64,000 nt of DNA from Hymenobacter sp. YIM 151500-1 (lineage in GTDB: Bacteria > Bacteroidota > Bacteroidia > Cytophagales > Hymenobacteraceae): assembly GCF_025979885.1 (NCBI RefSeq), contig NZ_CP110139.1:310001-374000 (forward strand), written 5' to 3'. The translations under genes were made by a program, and so were the position numbers. Below are positions 8,129 through 15,380 of this stretch, piece by piece. Every line of letters begins with the position of its first letter. Position 1 is the stretch's first letter. The notes beneath the pieces are model-generated. The model saw only the letters and a program-made list of their open reading frames with translations. It was not told the origin of the DNA and made no database searches.

Positions 8129-10288
8129 GTGACCTCAGCTACCAAACGAAAAATTGGCATCGGCCTGGGCATCCTGGCGGCCCTGCTCCTCCTCGGCCTC
8201 GGCGTTTTTCTCTTTAAGCGGCAACAGCTGCTGGATGCGGCGTTGCAGCAGGTAAAAGCCAAAGTGGAGCGTAAGTATCCGGTGGTGCTGACCCTGGGTC
8301 CCGCCCGATTCACCGACCTGAACACGGTGCAGCTGGACGGCATGAGCATGGTGCCCCGCGCCACGCCCACCGACACCTTGTTGCGGACCCAGGGAGTGCG
8401 GGCCTCGCTGAGCGTGCGCAGCCTGTTTGCGGGCCGCCCGGTGTTCAGCAACCTTGAAATCGACAACGCCCGCCTCTCGGCCCGCAAAAACGCCGCCGGC
8501 CAGGACAACTACTCCTTTCTCATCCAGAAAAAGAAGCAGCCCACCGTCCGCCGCGACACCACCAAGGGCACCAACTACGGCCTGCTGGCCAATCAGCTGC
8601 TGGAAGCCACTTTCGACAACATCCCCGACGAGGCTGACTTCCAGAATTTTCTGGTGACCTACCAGAGCCCCCGCCACCAGGCCCGGCTTACCATGCCGCG
8701 CCTGTCTATCGAAGACGGCGACATTTCGGGCCAGCTCACGGCCGTAGTGGACTCGGTGGAAAACCGCGTGGGCGTGCAGGGCCGCATCGACGCCGGCGAC
8801 TACGAGGTGGACGCCCGCGTGTTTGGCCTGAACCGCCGCCCCGTGGTGCTGCCCTACGTGCAGCGCCGCTACGGGGCGCGGGTGCAGTTCGACACGATTC
8901 GCGTGAGCCTCACCGAAAAAGACCTGAGCGGCGGCGACGAGCTAACGGTGAAGGGCACGGCCTCGGCGGCCAACTTCATTGTGAACCACCCGAAGCTGTC
9001 GGACAGCGACGTGCGGTTTCCGCGTGGGGGCATTGATTTCGTGGCCCGGCTGGGGCAGGCTTCGTTTGCCCTGGAAAAGGGTACGCGGGTGCTGCTGAAC
9101 AAGATGGAGTTTTTTCCGGAGGTGTCCGTGCGGCGCCTGCCGGTGCCGGAGCGCATCATCGGCAAGAACATCAACGGCCTGACCAACCGCAACCAGCTGC
9201 TGGCCGGCGTGCAGCTGAAGCTGCAAGTAGAATCGGGCGAGACTAAGGCCAACGACTTCTTCGCCTCCTTGCCCGAGGGCATGTTTGAAACCCTGGAGGG
9301 CACCCAGGGCGAAGGCACACTCAAGTACCGCCTTGCCGCCGAGCTGGACATGAATAAGCTCGACAGCCTCAAGTTCAACTCGGGGTTGCAGGCCACCAAG
9401 TTCCGCATTACCCGCTTCGGCCGCGAAGACCTGAGCAAGCTGAACCAGGAATTCCCGGTGACCGTGTACAACGACAAAGGCGACTCGGTGAAGACTATTC
9501 TGGTGGGGCCATCGAACCCGGAATTTACGCCCTACAACGAGGTATCGGACTACCTGAAGGCGGCCATTATGACGGCCGAAGACCCGCGCTTCCTCACCCA
9601 CCGGGGCTTCATGGAAAAGGCCTTTGTGAAGTCGGCTATCCAGAACATCAAGGAGCGGCGCTTCGCCCGCGGCGGCAGTACTATTTCCATGCAGCTGGTC
9701 AAGAACGTGTTTCTGACCCGCAAAAAGACGATAGTGCGCAAGGCCGAGGAAGCCCTGATAGTGTGGATTATCGAAAACACCCGCCTGGTTTCCAAAGAGC
9801 GGATGTTTGAGGTGTACCTGAATATTATTGAGTGGGGCCCGAAAATTTACGGGGTGCACGAGGCCTCGGAGTTCTACTTCGACAAGCGGCCCACCAACTT
9901 GACCCTCACCGAGAGCCTGTACCTGGCCAGCATCATTCCCAAGCCCAAGTACTACCGCTATTCCTTCAACCAATACGGGGAGCTGCGCGGCTCGGCCCGC
10001 TACTTCTACCGCCTTATTGCCGGCCTCATGGCCCGCAAAGGCCTTATTTCGCAGGACGACTACGACAACCTGGGCTACGCCATCAACCTCGACGGCCCGG
10101 CCCGTCGCTTTATCGTGACGGCCACCCGCGACACGGTGCGCACCGTGTCGCCGGCCGACTCGGCGCAGTTTGAGCCCCTGAACCTGATTGACCTGCTCGG
10201 CGGCCAAACCGCCCCCGATGCCGGCGCCAACCAGGAAGTGCAGCCACCCACGCCGCCCGCCGGCAATGAGCCACCCGCCAAGCCGTGA
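8129..10288 (+). CDS. GT51 peptidoglycan transglycosylase with AsmA-like periplasmic N-terminal region
   Basis: This 719-residue protein has an N-terminal signal-anchor (about residues 10-27, IGIGLGILAALLLLGLGVFLF). A long beta-rich segment (30-430) follows, resembling AsmA-like repeats. Then comes a complete GT51 domain: AAIMTAEDPRF with the catalytic Glu near residue 484, FARGGSTISMQLVKN, and EVYLNIIEWGP. GT51 domains polymerise lipid II into glycan chains. No transpeptidase domain follows, so it resembles MtgA-type monofunctional enzymes with an unusual N-terminal extension. The C-terminus is Pro/Ala-rich. The start is GTG 8129, just before the anchor. It converges on terC across a family B palindrome. 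Confidence 0.85.
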   Translation: MTSATKRKIGIGLGILAALLLLGLGVFLFKRQQLLDAALQQVKAKVERKYPVVLTLGPARFTDLNTVQLDGMSMVPRATPTDTLLRTQGVRASLSVRSLFAGRPVFSNLEIDNARLSARKNAAGQDNYSFLIQKKKQPTVRRDTTKGTNYGLLANQLLEATFDNIPDEADFQNFLVTYQSPRHQARLTMPRLSIEDGDISGQLTAVVDSVENRVGVQGRIDAGDYEVDARVFGLNRRPVVLPYVQRRYGARVQFDTIRVSLTEKDLSGGDELTVKGTASAANFIVNHPKLSDSDVRFPRGGIDFVARLGQASFALEKGTRVLLNKMEFFPEVSVRRLPVPERIIGKNINGLTNRNQLLAGVQLKLQVESGETKANDFFASLPEGMFETLEGTQGEGTLKYRLAAELDMNKLDSLKFNSGLQATKFRITRFGREDLSKLNQEFPVTVYNDKGDSVKTILVGPSNPEFTPYNEVSDYLKAAIMTAEDPRFLTHRGFMEKAFVKSAIQNIKERRFARGGSTISMQLVKNVFLTRKKTIVRKAEEALIVWIIENTRLVSKERMFEVYLNIIEWGPKIYGVHEASEFYFDKRPTNLTLTESLYLASIIPKPKYYRYSFNQYGELRGSARYFYRLIAGLMARKGLISQDDYDNLGYAINLDGPARRFIVTATRDTVRTVSPADSAQFEPLNLIDLLGGQTAPDAGANQEVQPPTPPAGNEPPAKP

Positions 10289-10306
10289 GAGGTGATAAGG
10301 TGAATA

Positions 10307-10513
10307 GTGATAGGTGACAAGAACGGTTGGCCCCAGCGGGGCGGCATATCGGTAGAAAGACACACATTAGATAGTTTAAAAGCCCCAGCGGGGCGACACC
10401 TACCGTCCGCGGACGGTAGGTGTCGCCCCGCTGGGGCTTTCCTCTACACGTACGTTCCAGATTTCTACCGATATGTCGCTCCGCTGAGGCTAACCGTTCT
10501 TGTCACCTATCAC
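10307..10513. repeat. Family B nested palindrome, copy B1, with 62-bp perfect palindrome core
   Basis: The inner part (10379-10440) is a perfect 62-bp palindrome with no spacer: AAAGCCCCAGCGGGGCGACA... mirrored around 10409/10410. Outer arms (10307-10360 and about 10461-10513) are also inverted, sharing GTGATAGGTGACAAGAACGG and a GCATATCGGTAGAAA/TTTCTACCGATATG segment. The whole element sits between the convergent stops of the transglycosylase and terC and may serve as a bidirectional terminator. Confidence 0.9.
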
Positions 10514-10515
10514 CT

Positions 10516-11457
10516 CTAGCCTCTCACTTCTATTTCTTCCTCTTCCTTTTTAGGAAAAAGCAGGGACAAGGCCACGGCACCCACCAGGATAAAGCCGACT
10601 ACGCCGAGCGAGGCAACCATAGGAATGTGCAGGAAATCGGAGACGAGCAGCTTGCCGCCGATAAAGACCAGGATAAGCGAAAGGCCGTAGTGCAGGTAAT
10701 GGAACAGGCGCATGAGGCCTTCCAGGGCAAAGTACAGGGCCCGCAGCCCCAGGAGGGCAAACACATTGCTGGTGTAGACGATAAACGTGTCGCGCGAAAC
10801 GGCCAGAATGGCGGGAATGGAGTCGGCGGCAAATACCACGTCGGTGGTTTCGACCATAACCAGCACTACAAACAGCGGCGTAGCGAAGCGTATACCGTCT
10901 TTGCGCACGAAAAACCGGCCTTCGTGCAGGTTGCGGGTGATGGGCAGGTGGCGGCTCAGGAACTTCACCACCGGGTTATTGTCGGGGTCAATTTCAGGCT
11001 CGCCGGCGCTGGTGGCCATTTTGATGCCCGTGTACACCAGGAAAGCGCCCAGCACGTACAGCAGAAAATGAAACTTGGCCAGCAGCGCCGCCCCGGCCAG
11101 GATAAACGCCGCCCGCAGCACCAGCGCCCCGATAATACCCCAGAACAAGATGCGGTGCTGGTACTGCTGCGGTACCTTGAAGTAGCTGAAGATGAGCAAG
11201 AAGACAAACAAGTTGTCGACGCTCAGAGCCTTTTCGATGAGGTAGCCGGTCAGGAACTCCAGCGCCGCCTGCCGGCCCAGCCAGCGGTACACGAGGTAGT
11301 TGAAGCCCAACGACAGCAGAATCCAGAACACGCTCCAGCCCAGGGCCTCGCGCATACGCACTACGTGGGCCTTGCGGTTGAACACAAGCAGGTCGAGCAG
11401 AAGCAACGCCAGGATAAAGACGTTGAAGCCCGCCCAGAACAATGGCGAGTTAGTCAT
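10516..11457 (-). CDS. TerC/Alx family integral membrane protein
   Basis: The 313-residue protein has about nine hydrophobic helices. TerC hallmarks are present: ALGWSVFWILLSLGFN, SVDNLFVFLLIFSYF with acidic and polar residues inside membrane segments, and VVETTDVVFAADSIPAI. TerC/Alx proteins export metal ions, Mn(II) in E. coli Alx, at the inner membrane and are linked to metal or tellurite stress. ATG 11457 (MTNSPLFW) is preferred to the TTG nine bases upstream. A TATCTTGC box overlaps the upstream side. No yybP-ykoY-type riboswitch could be recognised in the short leader. Confidence 0.9.
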   Translation of the reverse strand: MTNSPLFWAGFNVFILALLLLDLLVFNRKAHVVRMREALGWSVFWILLSLGFNYLVYRWLGRQAALEFLTGYLIEKALSVDNLFVFLLIFSYFKVPQQYQHRILFWGIIGALVLRAAFILAGAALLAKFHFLLYVLGAFLVYTGIKMATSAGEPEIDPDNNPVVKFLSRHLPITRNLHEGRFFVRKDGIRFATPLFVVLVMVETTDVVFAADSIPAILAVSRDTFIVYTSNVFALLGLRALYFALEGLMRLFHYLHYGLSLILVFIGGKLLVSDFLHIPMVASLGVVGFILVGAVALSLLFPKKEEEEIEVRG

Positions 11458-11526
11458 TGGCGGCAAGATACGCGCCCGCTCCTACTTTGGCATTGGCAGA
11501 AGCCACGCGCAACGGGTCTAGCCAGC

Positions 11527-12330
11527 TTACCGCGTTTCTGGGGCCGAGGTTGCGGGAGCCGGTACCAAAGTGGCGCTGTCGGGGGCCGGCTCGGCCGGGG
11601 CGGGGGCGAAGCGCCGGAACCAGCTTTCCACCTTCATCTGCACCACACCCAGCAAGGCTTCCTTGAAGATGCCCTTGGTCATCTTGGACGTGCCGCGGGT
11701 GCGGTCGGTGAAGATGATGGGCACTTCCTGGATGCGGAAGCCGTATTTGTAGGCCAACCACTTCATCTCAATCTGGAAGGCGTAGCCCACAAAGTGAATC
11801 CGGTCGAGCGGAATGGTGCGCAGCACCCGGGCCGAGTAGCACTTGAAGCCCGCCGTGGCATCCATGATGGGCATACCGGTTACCAGCCGCACGTAGGCCG
11901 AGGCAAACCACGACATTAGCACCCGGTCCATGGGCCAGTTCACCACGTTCACGCCCTGAATGTAGCGCGAGCCAATGGCCAGGTCGTAGCCCTGGTGGGC
12001 GCAGGCGTCGTAGAGGCGGATCAGGTCGTCGGGGTTGTGCGAGAAGTCGGCGTCCATCTCAAACACGTACTGGTAGCCCCGCGCCAGGGCCCACCGGAAG
12101 CCGTGAATGTAGGCCGTGCCCAGGCCCAGCTTGCCGCGGCGCTCCTCCAGAAACAGCCGCCCCGGAAATTCGGGCATGAGCCGGCGTACCACCTCGGCCG
12201 TGCCATCGGGGGAGCCGTCGTCAATGATGAGCACATCAATAAGCTGAGGCAATGAAAACACTTTGCGGATAATCAGCTCCGCATTCTCGCGTTCATTGTA
12301 GGTAGGTATCAGGACAACCCCGTCGTTCAT
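11527..12330 (-). CDS. Polyprenol monophosphomannose synthase-like GT2
   Basis: The 267-residue protein begins VVLIPTYNERENAELIIRKV and has IIDDGSPDGT (nucleotide binding), FEMDADFSHNPDDL (metal-binding D-x-D) and VGYAFQIEMKW with FTDRTRGTSKM, the pattern of dolichyl/polyprenyl-phosphate mannosyltransferases. It would transfer mannose from GDP-mannose to a polyprenyl phosphate on the cytoplasmic face. It has no C-terminal membrane helices, unlike the GT2 at 2471. The C-terminus is an Ala/Pro-rich tail. ATG 12330 is chosen because homologues start there and a TACCTTTG box lies only 5 bp upstream, implying a nearly leaderless mRNA. Confidence 0.88.
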   Translation of the reverse strand: MNDGVVLIPTYNERENAELIIRKVFSLPQLIDVLIIDDGSPDGTAEVVRRLMPEFPGRLFLEERRGKLGLGTAYIHGFRWALARGYQYVFEMDADFSHNPDDLIRLYDACAHQGYDLAIGSRYIQGVNVVNWPMDRVLMSWFASAYVRLVTGMPIMDATAGFKCYSARVLRTIPLDRIHFVGYAFQIEMKWLAYKYGFRIQEVPIIFTDRTRGTSKMTKGIFKEALLGVVQMKVESWFRRFAPAPAEPAPDSATLVPAPATSAPETR

Positions 12331-12334
12331 TGCC

Positions 12335-12342
12335 CAAAGGTA
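12335..12342 (-). promoter_or_regulatory. Putative -7 box of the polyprenol mannosyltransferase gene
   Basis: TACCTTTG on the minus strand ends 5 bp before the ATG at 12330. It is an exact TAnnTTTG match, but no -33 TTG is visible. Confidence 0.4.
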
Positions 12343-12571
12343 GAAATTTGCTTCGTGGTACAGCGGAGTTCTGGGCCGGGAGCCGACAAAGCCCGCAGTG
12401 ACTGCACACGGTGATAGTGCTACTAGGACGCAAGGCCAACGCATTACGTTGCCTGCGCGTCGTTGTGCTACAGGTACACTACCACTGCGTAGGGCCCGCT
12501 AGTGTGTAACAGCAAAAACCCGGCTCCAGGTTTTGTGGTATCCAAATTTACCGTTTGCCCCTCCGGAGTAG

Positions 12572-13897
12572 TTAGGCTTGCGCCAGCCGGGCGGCCAGCT
12601 CCCCGGCGTGCCGTACGCAGTCGGGCACCCCCACGCCGGAGCGCCAGTTGGCTGCGGCGTACAGGCCCTGAGAAGCCAGAGCATCCACGGCTTCTTGGGC
12701 CGGCCCGATGCGGGCGTCGAACTGGGGAATGGCCCGCTCCCAGTGGTAGCGGTATTGCCACAAAGGCGGCCCCTGGATGCCGTACAGACGGCTCAGCTCG
12801 GCGTGCACGGCAGCTTGCTGCTGGTCTGCGGGCTCGTGGGCCTGCTGCTGGTACTGGGTGCCGCCCACGAACGTGGTGAACAGCACCTGCCCGTCCGGTA
12901 CCCGGTCGGGGAAGATGGAGCTGGTCCAGATGCTGCCGGCGGCGTAGGGCTGCTCTACCCGCGGGTGCAGGGCCCCGAAGCCGTCCAGCGGATGCTGCAC
13001 CTGCGCGCGTCCGTACGCCGAGTACACGGCGGCCATGGCCGGGTAGCGCACCGCGGCCAGGGCGGCGGCAGCGGCCGGAAACTGGGCCTGAAGCAACGAA
13101 GCCGCCGCATAAGCCGGGAGGGCCAGTACTACCCGGTCGTAGGCGGGGCGGGGGGCGGGGCCAGCCGCGGTGTCTACTTGCCAGCGCCCGTCGGGGAGGC
13201 AGTGCAGGCCCGTCACGGCGTGGCCGGAGTGGTAGTGGCTTAGGCGGGCGGCCAGCGTGTTGGTCAAGGTGTGCAGGCCGCCGCGCAGGGAAATGATGCG
13301 GCGCCGACCCGCGCCACTTTTGTTTTTTATCAGGCCGCGCAGCACCGAGCCGTGCGCTTGCTCCAGGGCCACCAGCTGCGGAAAGGTGCGGTGCACCAGC
13401 AGCTGCTCCGGGTCGCCGGCGTAGATGCCGGAGATGAACGGGTTGAGGGCATAGTCCACGATTTCCGGGCCGAAACGGCGGCGGAAGAACTGGGCCAAGG
13501 TTTCGGTGGGGTCGGGCTGCCGGGGCGGGCGGGTCAGCTCGCGTAGAAGGTCAACTTTACCTTTCAGGCTGAAAAACCCATTCGTGAGCAGGCCCGGCGG
13601 CGAGGACGGCAGGCGCTGGTAGCGGCCGGCGCGCAGCACGTAGCGGTGCTGGCTGACGGTGGCCGCATCCTGCACGTGGCCCAGCAGGTCGAGGCTGGTG
13701 AGCAGGTCGTGCAGCTCGGGGCTGAGCTGCACGGAGTTAGGGCCGGTTTCGAGCAGGTAAGGCCCGGCTTGCTCGGAGCGGATGGTGCCGCCGGGGCGGC
13801 CGGTGGCCTCCAGCAGGTCGTAGGCAAGGCCGGCGCGCTGGAGGTGCCAGGCCAGGGTCAGGCCCGAAATACCGCCGCCCAAAATGGCTGTCGTCAT
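12572..13897 (-). CDS. hemG: Protoporphyrinogen oxidase (oxygen-dependent HemY type)
   Basis: The 441-residue flavoprotein starts with the FAD dinucleotide-binding motif ILGGGISGLTLAWHL followed by LLEATGRPGGTIRSE. It has the family segments GPNSVQLSPE, NPFISGIYAGDPEQL and the C-terminal FAD motif ANWRSGVGVPDCVRHA. It oxidises protoporphyrinogen IX to protoporphyrin IX, the penultimate step of haem synthesis. The length and motifs fit HemY-type PPO rather than flavodoxin-like HemG; Bacteroidota annotations commonly use hemG for it. No other haem gene is adjacent. A TACTTTTG box lies about 58 bp upstream. Confidence 0.92.
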   Translation of the reverse strand: MTTAILGGGISGLTLAWHLQRAGLAYDLLEATGRPGGTIRSEQAGPYLLETGPNSVQLSPELHDLLTSLDLLGHVQDAATVSQHRYVLRAGRYQRLPSSPPGLLTNGFFSLKGKVDLLRELTRPPRQPDPTETLAQFFRRRFGPEIVDYALNPFISGIYAGDPEQLLVHRTFPQLVALEQAHGSVLRGLIKNKSGAGRRRIISLRGGLHTLTNTLAARLSHYHSGHAVTGLHCLPDGRWQVDTAAGPAPRPAYDRVVLALPAYAAASLLQAQFPAAAAALAAVRYPAMAAVYSAYGRAQVQHPLDGFGALHPRVEQPYAAGSIWTSSIFPDRVPDGQVLFTTFVGGTQYQQQAHEPADQQQAAVHAELSRLYGIQGPPLWQYRYHWERAIPQFDARIGPAQEAVDALASQGLYAAANWRSGVGVPDCVRHAGELAARLAQA

Positions 13898-13954
13898 GCG
13901 TAGGGAGTGAAGTCAGAAGAAAACCCGCTGGCCCCGGTATCGGTTCGGCCGCCG

Positions 13955-13962
13955 CAAAAGTA
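13955..13962 (-). promoter_or_regulatory. Putative -7 box of hemG
   Basis: TACTTTTG on the minus strand matches TAnnTTTG, 58 bp before the hemG ATG. It lies within a small GC-rich inverted repeat (GCCGCCGC/GCGGCGGC). Confidence 0.35.
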
Positions 13963-14037
13963 GCGGCGGCTGGCTCCGGCGCGAGGACTGGGTTTGCTCA
14001 CTGCCCACTACTGCTGGTTCGGCCCGGAGCGGCGGTG

Positions 14038-14045
14038 TAGCTTTG
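14038..14045 (+). promoter_or_regulatory. Putative -7 box of the HAD phosphatase gene
   Basis: TAGCTTTG ends 4 bp before the ATG at 14050, again suggesting a very short leader. A TTC rather than TTG is found about 17 nt upstream. Confidence 0.35.
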
Positions 14046-14049
14046 GGGC

Positions 14050-14598
14050 ATGAAGCAACCTGCTGCCGCGCCTGCCGCCACCAACAAAGCCGTTTTCCTG
14101 GACCGGGATGGGGTTCTGAACCGAGAAATCGGGGACTATGTATGGGAGCCGGATAAGTTTATCGTGCTGCCAGGCGTGCCCGAGGCCCTGGCCCGACTGA
14201 AGCAGGCCGGCTATTACTTGATTGTCGTCACCAACCAGGCTGGCATTGCCAAGGGCCTCTACACGGCTGCCAACGTGCAGGCCTGCCACGCCAAATTGCA
14301 GCACGCCTGCGGGGACCTGCTCGATGCTCTCTACTACGCCCCCAGCCACCCCAGCGTGTCGGAGTCGTTGCTCCGTAAGCCCGATTCGCTGATGCTGGAA
14401 AAAGCCCTGGCCCGCTTCCGCCTCGACCCGGCCCAGTGCTGGATTGTCGGCGACCGGCTGCGCGACCTGGAGGCCGGCGCGCGGGTGGGGGTGCGCGGCA
14501 TCCTGGTGGGCCACACCGAAGCCGGGACTCAGGCGCCCTGGGCCGCCGACCTTCGCGCCGCCGCCGAGCTGGTAGTGGCGTCTGGCCAGGCTGCGTAG
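14050..14598 (+). CDS. HAD-IIIA hydrolase, GmhB-like (heptose bisphosphate phosphatase type)
   Basis: The 182-residue protein has HAD motif I FLDRDGVLN (nucleophile and acid Asp), motif II VVTNQAG, a Lys in LLRKPDSLM (motif III) and motif IV WIVGDRLRDLEAG. This arrangement is that of the GmhB/HisB-N class that removes a phosphate from D-glycero-D-manno-heptose 1,7-bisphosphate for LPS. The Cys/His zinc knuckle found before RKP in E. coli GmhB is missing here (YYAPSHPSVSESLLRKP, no Cys). The substrate is therefore less certain. It is a single gene with a promoter box just upstream. Confidence 0.8.
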   Translation: MKQPAAAPAATNKAVFLDRDGVLNREIGDYVWEPDKFIVLPGVPEALARLKQAGYYLIVVTNQAGIAKGLYTAANVQACHAKLQHACGDLLDALYYAPSHPSVSESLLRKPDSLMLEKALARFRLDPAQCWIVGDRLRDLEAGARVGVRGILVGHTEAGTQAPWAADLRAAAELVVASGQAA

Positions 14599-14664
14599 TA
14601 AAGCCGTTTCCCGGTGGCCGGGGGTGGGGGCGCCGGAGAGCGGCTAGTAGCTCTGTAAAATGCC

Positions 14665-14707
14665 GCTGGCTCCGTTTGCCAACCCAGCGGGTGCAAACGG
14701 AGCCAGC
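14665..14707. terminator. 15-bp stem hairpin between convergent genes
   Basis: GCTGGCTCCGTTTGC (14665-14679) pairs perfectly with 14693-14707 around a 13-nt loop. It lies between the HAD phosphatase (plus) and the small lipoprotein (minus) and can serve as terminator for either. The loop segment CCCAGCGGGTGCAAAC recurs near 15290. Confidence 0.65.
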
Positions 14708-14729
14708 AGGAAGAGGCGCTTTTAGAAAG

Positions 14730-14882
14730 CTACTGCCGGTCGGGGGCGGTAGTGGCGCTGGTGGCCATGGCCGGGGCCGCCGTGCGCGTTGCTGGCTTCG
14801 TGGCCGAGTAGGCGGGGCACTTGGTCTGGCACGAAGAAGCTCCGACAGCTACTAAAAGGAAGAGTGCAAAAAACTTTCTCAT
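14730..14882 (-). CDS. Tiny lipoprotein with CPAYSATK motif (copy 1, 50 aa)
   Basis: The minus strand from ATG 14882 to TAG 14730 encodes a 50-residue protein. It has a type II signal peptide (MRKFFALFLLVAVGASSC; lipobox A-S-S-C, Cys18) and a short tail containing C-P-A-Y-S-A-T-K-P and ending P-D-R-Q. The tail motif is shared with the neighbouring 51-residue lipoprotein at 15067, which supports both as real genes despite their size. The predicted location is the outer or inner membrane, lipid-anchored. The function is unknown. A terminator-like hairpin lies 22 bp downstream. Confidence 0.7.
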   Translation of the reverse strand: MRKFFALFLLVAVGASSCQTKCPAYSATKPATRTAAPAMATSATTAPDRQ

Positions 14883-15012
14883 GAAAGGGGCTGGAAAGGA
14901 AGGTTAAGAAACGGTCAGCTTGCGTTAAGTTAACTTATTTTTCGCAACAAACGATTCAAACCCCTTGAAATTGTTGTAGTTATAAATAAATATTTACATG
15001 TTGAATTAATAC

Positions 15013-15046
15013 AAAAGGCCCTGGCACGGAAGTGCCAGGGCCTTTT
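15013..15046. terminator. Terminator hairpin of the second tiny lipoprotein gene
   Basis: AAAAGGCCCTGGCAC and GTGCCAGGGCCTTTT form a 15-bp stem with a GGAA loop, 20 bp downstream of the stop at 15067. A and T runs on either side allow termination in both directions. Confidence 0.85.
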
Positions 15047-15066
15047 GGGTAAGCGGATGCCGAGGC

Positions 15067-15222
15067 TTACTGCCGCTCCGGCGTTGTGCCTTGGCTGGCC
15101 AGAGCGGGCGTCGAAACGCGCGAGGCCTGTTTGGTGGCGCTGTAGGCCGGACACTGAATTTTCTTGCTGCAAGAGCTGAGGCCAAGCGCGGCCACACACG
15201 TGAGGAGTAGAAGTTGTTTCAT
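15067..15222 (-). CDS. Tiny lipoprotein with CPAYSATK motif (copy 2, 51 aa)
   Basis: ATG 15222 begins a type II signal peptide (MKQLLLLTCVAALGLSSC, Cys18 in an L-S-S-C lipobox). It is followed by a 33-residue mature part, S-K-K-I-Q-C-P-A-Y-S-A-T-K-Q and a P-E-R-Q end. It is a paralogue of the gene at 14730: same length, same lipobox position, same C-P-A-Y-S-A-T-K, same Arg-Gln end. Small lipoproteins with a C-P-x-Y segment are scattered through Bacteroidota without assigned function. The longer reading frame upstream has no family-like features. Confidence 0.75.
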   Translation of the reverse strand: MKQLLLLTCVAALGLSSCSKKIQCPAYSATKQASRVSTPALASQGTTPERQ

Positions 15223-15307
15223 GCGCGAGAAATAATACGGTACAAATGAGGGGTTGCGTGAAGGAATGGCGTAAAGGTAAAAGTCACGCCCAGCGGGTGC
15301 AAACCAA

Positions 15308-15345
15308 AGCGGGCAGACCTCGGCCAACGGCCCGATCTGCCCGCT
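15308..15345. terminator. Terminator hairpin downstream of arginine decarboxylase
   Basis: AGCGGGCAGA (15308-15317) pairs with TCTGCCCGCT (15336-15345), with further pairing GGCC/GGCC in the loop, 36 bp after the decarboxylase stop. It is also just upstream of the tiny lipoprotein gene. Confidence 0.55.
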
Positions 15346-15380
15346 CAACACAGGTTTTGTCCGGTTACAAGCCTTCGGGG

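Noticed and set aside
8942..10363. 473-codon open frame opposite the transglycosylase
   Set aside because: It overlaps conserved GT51 motifs on the other strand and runs into repeat B1; it shows no domain features.
10516..11457. Manganese riboswitch (yybP-ykoY) upstream of the TerC gene
   Set aside because: The gap to the next gene is only about 70 bp and lacks the expected paired stems.
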